Below, in pieces: positions 12,088 to 14,239 of a stretch of DNA of 14,239 bases. Every line of letters begins with the position of its first letter. The stretch's first letter is position 1. Position numbers and translations under genes: made by a program. Below the pieces are notes generated by a model. It saw only the letters and a list, made by a program, of their open reading frames with translations. It searched no databases and was not told the origin of the DNA. The DNA is from SVFI01 sp964519385 (GTDB lineage Bacteria; Bacillota; Clostridia; Lachnospirales; Lachnospiraceae). The stretch covers positions 1-14,239 of the forward strand of contig CAZFLR010000034.1 in assembly GCA_964519385.1 (NCBI GenBank), in the 5' to 3' direction.

Positions 12088-12759
12088 CTATTCATTTTCC
12101 TTACTCTGCGCTTTTTCTCTTTTTATTCTGCGTGCATACAGTAAAAAGCAGGCTGCACTGAGCAGGAAAATAATTCCGAGTATCATCAGCGCGCAGTGCA
12201 GGAAAAATGTGTCTGGCAACATGGTAATTACCGGGTCGGTAGCTGCATCAAAAATCCAGAAATCATTGTCAAACGCAATCTCATGGAATAAAGTAAAAGC
12301 TTTGTCCCAGTTCATCGCCACCGCTGCCCCCAGAACCACAGGAACAAGCACCGATACGGTTCCCGTATACTTCAGCCACCGTGCCCGGTCTCTTTTTTTC
12401 TGCCACAAAACCAGAAGAAGTCCGAGACACGCGGTCACAAGAAGCATTTTCTGGAACATGACAAAAATAACCTTTACTTCCTCAAAATGTATCTTCCCCG
12501 TCTCTGACATCGCAAGCGTCGGAAACCGGAGTTCTTCCTCTGTAAACATCGAGTTGTAACGGATGAGTTCATCATAATTTTCTTTAATCTCCTCTTTCGG
12601 GATTCCCGACCTGCTCTCTATTTTCAGCAGTTCAATGTCCATGTAATAAAGAGGTCGGAAATTCAGTGTAAATGTCACTGAAAAAGAAAGGATTAAAAAA
12701 AACAGGACAAATGCCGTCAGCATGTCAGTGATAAAGCTTAAAATCCTGTCTTTATTCAT
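12088..12759 (-). CDS. TIGR01906/Lit-family integral membrane protein
   Basis: A 223-residue membrane protein with four hydrophobic segments (about 12-33, 97-118, 132-150 and 184-208) and a large extracytoplasmic loop (about 34-96). It matches the TIGR01906 (DUF1461) family by the loop pattern FRPLYYMDIELL, SETGKIHFEEVK (85-96, His91) and LFHEIAFDNDFWIFDAATD (157-175, His159). The founding characterised member, Lit of Enterococcus and Bacillus, moves an acyl chain within diacylated lipoproteins to make lyso-form lipoproteins that are weak TLR2 agonists; two histidines are conserved in the family. Whether this clostridial homologue has that activity is inference. The ATG at 12759 has AGGGAG upstream; it is divergent from pflB. 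Confidence 0.85.
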   Translation of the reverse strand: MNKDRILSFITDMLTAFVLFFLILSFSVTFTLNFRPLYYMDIELLKIESRSGIPKEEIKENYDELIRYNSMFTEEELRFPTLAMSETGKIHFEEVKVIFVMFQKMLLVTACLGLLLVLWQKKRDRARWLKYTGTVSVLVPVVLGAAVAMNWDKAFTLFHEIAFDNDFWIFDAATDPVITMLPDTFFLHCALMILGIIFLLSAACFLLYARRIKREKAQSKENE

Positions 12760-12802
12760 AGTTTTCTCCCTTCAGGCGGTCATACGGCTCAACGCCACGC
12801 TA

Positions 12803-12831
12803 ATCATATCAGTTTTTCGCTGTTTTGTACA
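12803..12831 (-). promoter_or_regulatory. Promoter of the Lit-family gene
   Basis: On the minus strand, TGTACA (12826-12831) and TATGAT (12803-12808) are separated by 17 nt. It is arranged divergently with the pflB promoter, whose -35 begins 22 nt away. Confidence 0.5.
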
Positions 12832-12840
12832 CAAAAAAGA

Positions 12841-12861
12841 ACAAGTCTTTCCTTGACTTGT
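12841..12861. repeat. Inverted repeat over the pflB -35 box
   Basis: ACAAGTC (12841-12847) and GACTTGT (12855-12861) are perfect 7-bp arms with a 7-nt spacer, overlapping the pflB -35 element. A second 10-bp palindrome, TTGTATACAA (12858-12867), sits in the promoter spacer. They look like operator sites; I could not match them to the Rex, CcpA or Fnr consensus. Confidence 0.45.
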
Positions 12862-12882
12862 ATACAATCTATCCTTTATAAT
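12853..12882 (+). promoter_or_regulatory. Strong sigma-A promoter of pflB
   Basis: TTGACT (12853-12858) and a perfect TATAAT (12877-12882) are separated by 18 nt. The leader of about 85 nt contains a CGGTG/CACCG hairpin (12921-12934) and an AGGAGG ribosome binding site at 12959-12964, 10 nt before the start codon. High expression is expected. Confidence 0.8.
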
Positions 12883-12974
12883 GCAAATTAAGGAATAAGC
12901 ATAGTTTTATTCGTAACTTGCGGTGTTTTCACCGTTTAAAAATCAAAACAATTTTTATAGGAGGCTATTTCAAA

Positions 12975-14239
12975 ATGAGACCAGAATGGACAGATTTTGT
13001 AGGCGGCAAGTGGGAACATGAAATCAACGTGCGTGATTTCATCCAGAAAAACTACACTCCATACGACGGAGATGATTCCTTCCTCGCAGGACCTACACAG
13101 AACACAACAGATTTATGGGCAATGGTTATGGACTTAACCAAGAAGGAAAGAGAAGCCGGCGGCGTTCTTGACATGGACACAAAGGTTATTTCTACTATTA
13201 CTTCTCACGGTCCTGGATACCTTGACAAGAGTAAAGAGACTATCGTAGGTTTCCAGACAGATGCACCTTTCAAACGTTCTATGCAGCCTTACGGTGGTAT
13301 CCGTATGGCAGAGAAGGCTTGTGCAGACAACGGATATGAAGTTGACCCTGAAATCAGCGAGTTCTTCTCAGTACACAGAAAAACACACAATGCAGGATGT
13401 TTCGACGCATACAACTCAGAAATGAGAGCATGTCGTTCTTCACACGTAATCACAGGTCTTCCGGATGCTTACGGACGCGGACGTATCATCGGTGACTACA
13501 GACGTGTTGCTTTATACGGTATCGACAGACTTATTGAGGATAAATTAGCTCAGAAGGATTCTACAGGACGCGTTATGACAGATGATGTTATCCGTCTTCG
13601 TGAAGAAATTTCCGAGCAGATCGTTGCTCTTAAGATGATGAAAGAAATGGCTGCTTCTTATGGATGCGACATTTCAAAACCGGCTTCAAACGTACAGGAA
13701 GCTATCCAGGCTACTTACTTCGGATACTTATCAGCAGTTAAAGAGCAGAACGGTGCTGCTATGTCTCTCGGACGTACATCTACATTCATCGACTGCTACG
13801 CTGAGAGAGATTTAAAGAACGGAACATTTACAGAGGAGCAGATTCAGGAATTCATCGACCACTTCATCATGAAGTTACGTTGTATCAAATTCGCTCGTAC
13901 ACCTGAGTACAACCAGATTTTCGCCGGTGACCCTGTATGGGTAACAGAATCTCTCGGTGGTGTTGGTATCGACGGTCGTCACATGGTAACGAAATCTTCA
14001 TTCCGTTACTTAAATACATTAAACAACTTAGGTGCTGCTCCGGAGCCGAACTTAACAGTTCTCTGGTCTACAAGACTTCCGGAAGCATGGAAGAAATTCT
14101 GTGCTAAGATGTCTATCAAGACTTCTTCTATCCAGTACGAAAACGATGACCTCATGAGAGTAACACATGGTGATGACTACGCTATCGCTTGTTGTGTATC
14201 TTCCATGGTTGTTGGTAAACAGATGCAGTTCTTCGGAGC
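12975..14239 (+). CDS. pflB: Pyruvate formate-lyase (formate C-acetyltransferase), N-terminal part
   Basis: A glycyl-radical enzyme that splits pyruvate with CoA into acetyl-CoA and formate, central to anaerobic fermentation. The first 421 codons are present; the window ends before the C-terminal glycyl-radical region, so the activating Gly cannot be checked. Landmarks are MRPEWTDFVGGKWEHEINVR at the start, ITGLPDAYGRGRIIGDYRR (about residues 159-177), and IACCVS with the catalytic pair Cys406-Cys407 (E. coli Cys418-Cys419). The ATG at 12975 follows AGGAGG. Codon use is strongly biased (for example GGT, GTT, CGT and AAC/AAG preferences), unlike the neighbours, as expected for a highly expressed gene. 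An activase gene, if linked, would lie beyond the window. Confidence 0.97.
   Translation, partial: MRPEWTDFVGGKWEHEINVRDFIQKNYTPYDGDDSFLAGPTQNTTDLWAMVMDLTKKEREAGGVLDMDTKVISTITSHGPGYLDKSKETIVGFQTDAPFKRSMQPYGGIRMAEKACADNGYEVDPEISEFFSVHRKTHNAGCFDAYNSEMRACRSSHVITGLPDAYGRGRIIGDYRRVALYGIDRLIEDKLAQKDSTGRVMTDDVIRLREEISEQIVALKMMKEMAASYGCDISKPASNVQEAIQATYFGYLSAVKEQNGAAMSLGRTSTFIDCYAERDLKNGTFTEEQIQEFIDHFIMKLRCIKFARTPEYNQIFAGDPVWVTESLGGVGIDGRHMVTKSSFRYLNTLNNLGAAPEPNLTVLWSTRLPEAWKKFCAKMSIKTSSIQYENDDLMRVTHGDDYAIACCVSSMVVGKQMQFFG

Noticed and set aside
12841..12867. Rex (redox) operator upstream of pflB
   Set aside because: The palindrome TTGTATACAA and the 7-7-7 repeat do not match the TTGTTAA-N4-TTAACAA type consensus.
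1..14239. CRISPR array, tRNA or rRNA gene, insertion sequence or prophage part
   Set aside because: No regularly spaced repeats, cloverleaf structure, transposase or phage-like frame was found.

Overview
This window looks like chromosomal DNA of a Gram-positive, anaerobic, fermentative member of the Clostridia, most likely a Lachnospiraceae species. The reasons are the moderate GC content, strong AGGAGG-type ribosome binding sites, sigma-A promoters, Clostridia-style spore and cell-wall genes (CwlD-like amidase, YaaH-like GH18, SleB-type hydrolase), MecA, and pyruvate formate-lyase. I cannot name a genus from the sequence alone. There is no sign of a phage, plasmid, insertion sequence, CRISPR array, tRNA or rRNA; this is a housekeeping region.

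Layout. Positions 1-3363 (minus strand) carry the start of the F-type ATP synthase operon, read right to left: atpZ-like, an ATP synthase subunit I-like membrane protein, atpB (a), atpE (c), atpF (b), atpH (delta) and the first 172 codons of atpA (alpha). A clear sigma-A promoter precedes it. A DUF402 gene (3516-3992, plus) is transcribed divergently from the ATP operon and ends at a bidirectional terminator. Positions 4084-8006 (minus) hold a tightly packed five-gene run: cwlD-like amidase, threonylcarbamoyl-AMP synthase, ribose-5-phosphate isomerase B, dCMP deaminase, and a secreted coiled-coil/SleB-type wall hydrolase. A Sua5-RpiB-(nucleotide salvage)-ATP synthase order is familiar from Firmicutes such as Bacillus subtilis. 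Positions 8111-9940 (minus) encode a membrane-anchored GH18 protein with its own promoter and terminator.

Positions 10138-11006 are the least ordinary part. An orphan 90-aa gene with a TTG start is preceded by about 600 bases without a conventional gene. That stretch holds two good minus-strand promoters, one of them with a 9-8-9 inverted repeat laid exactly over its -35 to -10 region. It also holds a 21-codon ORF with a consensus ribosome binding site, an 18-bp perfect palindrome, and the plus-strand promoter of mecA. After mecA (11007-11744, plus) a large bidirectional terminator separates it from a stand-alone DUF1858 protein and a TIGR01906/Lit-family membrane protein (both minus). The window ends in pflB (plus, truncated by the window edge), which has a strong promoter and operator-like repeats.

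How the genes fit together: the ATP synthase c subunit carries residues matching a sodium-binding site, which would link energy metabolism to a sodium gradient, while pflB supplies fermentative acetyl-CoA and formate. The central operon mixes tRNA modification, pentose phosphate metabolism, dUMP supply and cell-wall remodelling. I did not find an obvious undescribed multi-gene system. The best candidates for something new are the regulatory and small-ORF region at 10411-10900, the RpiB with two substituted active-site positions, and the orphan 90-aa gene.
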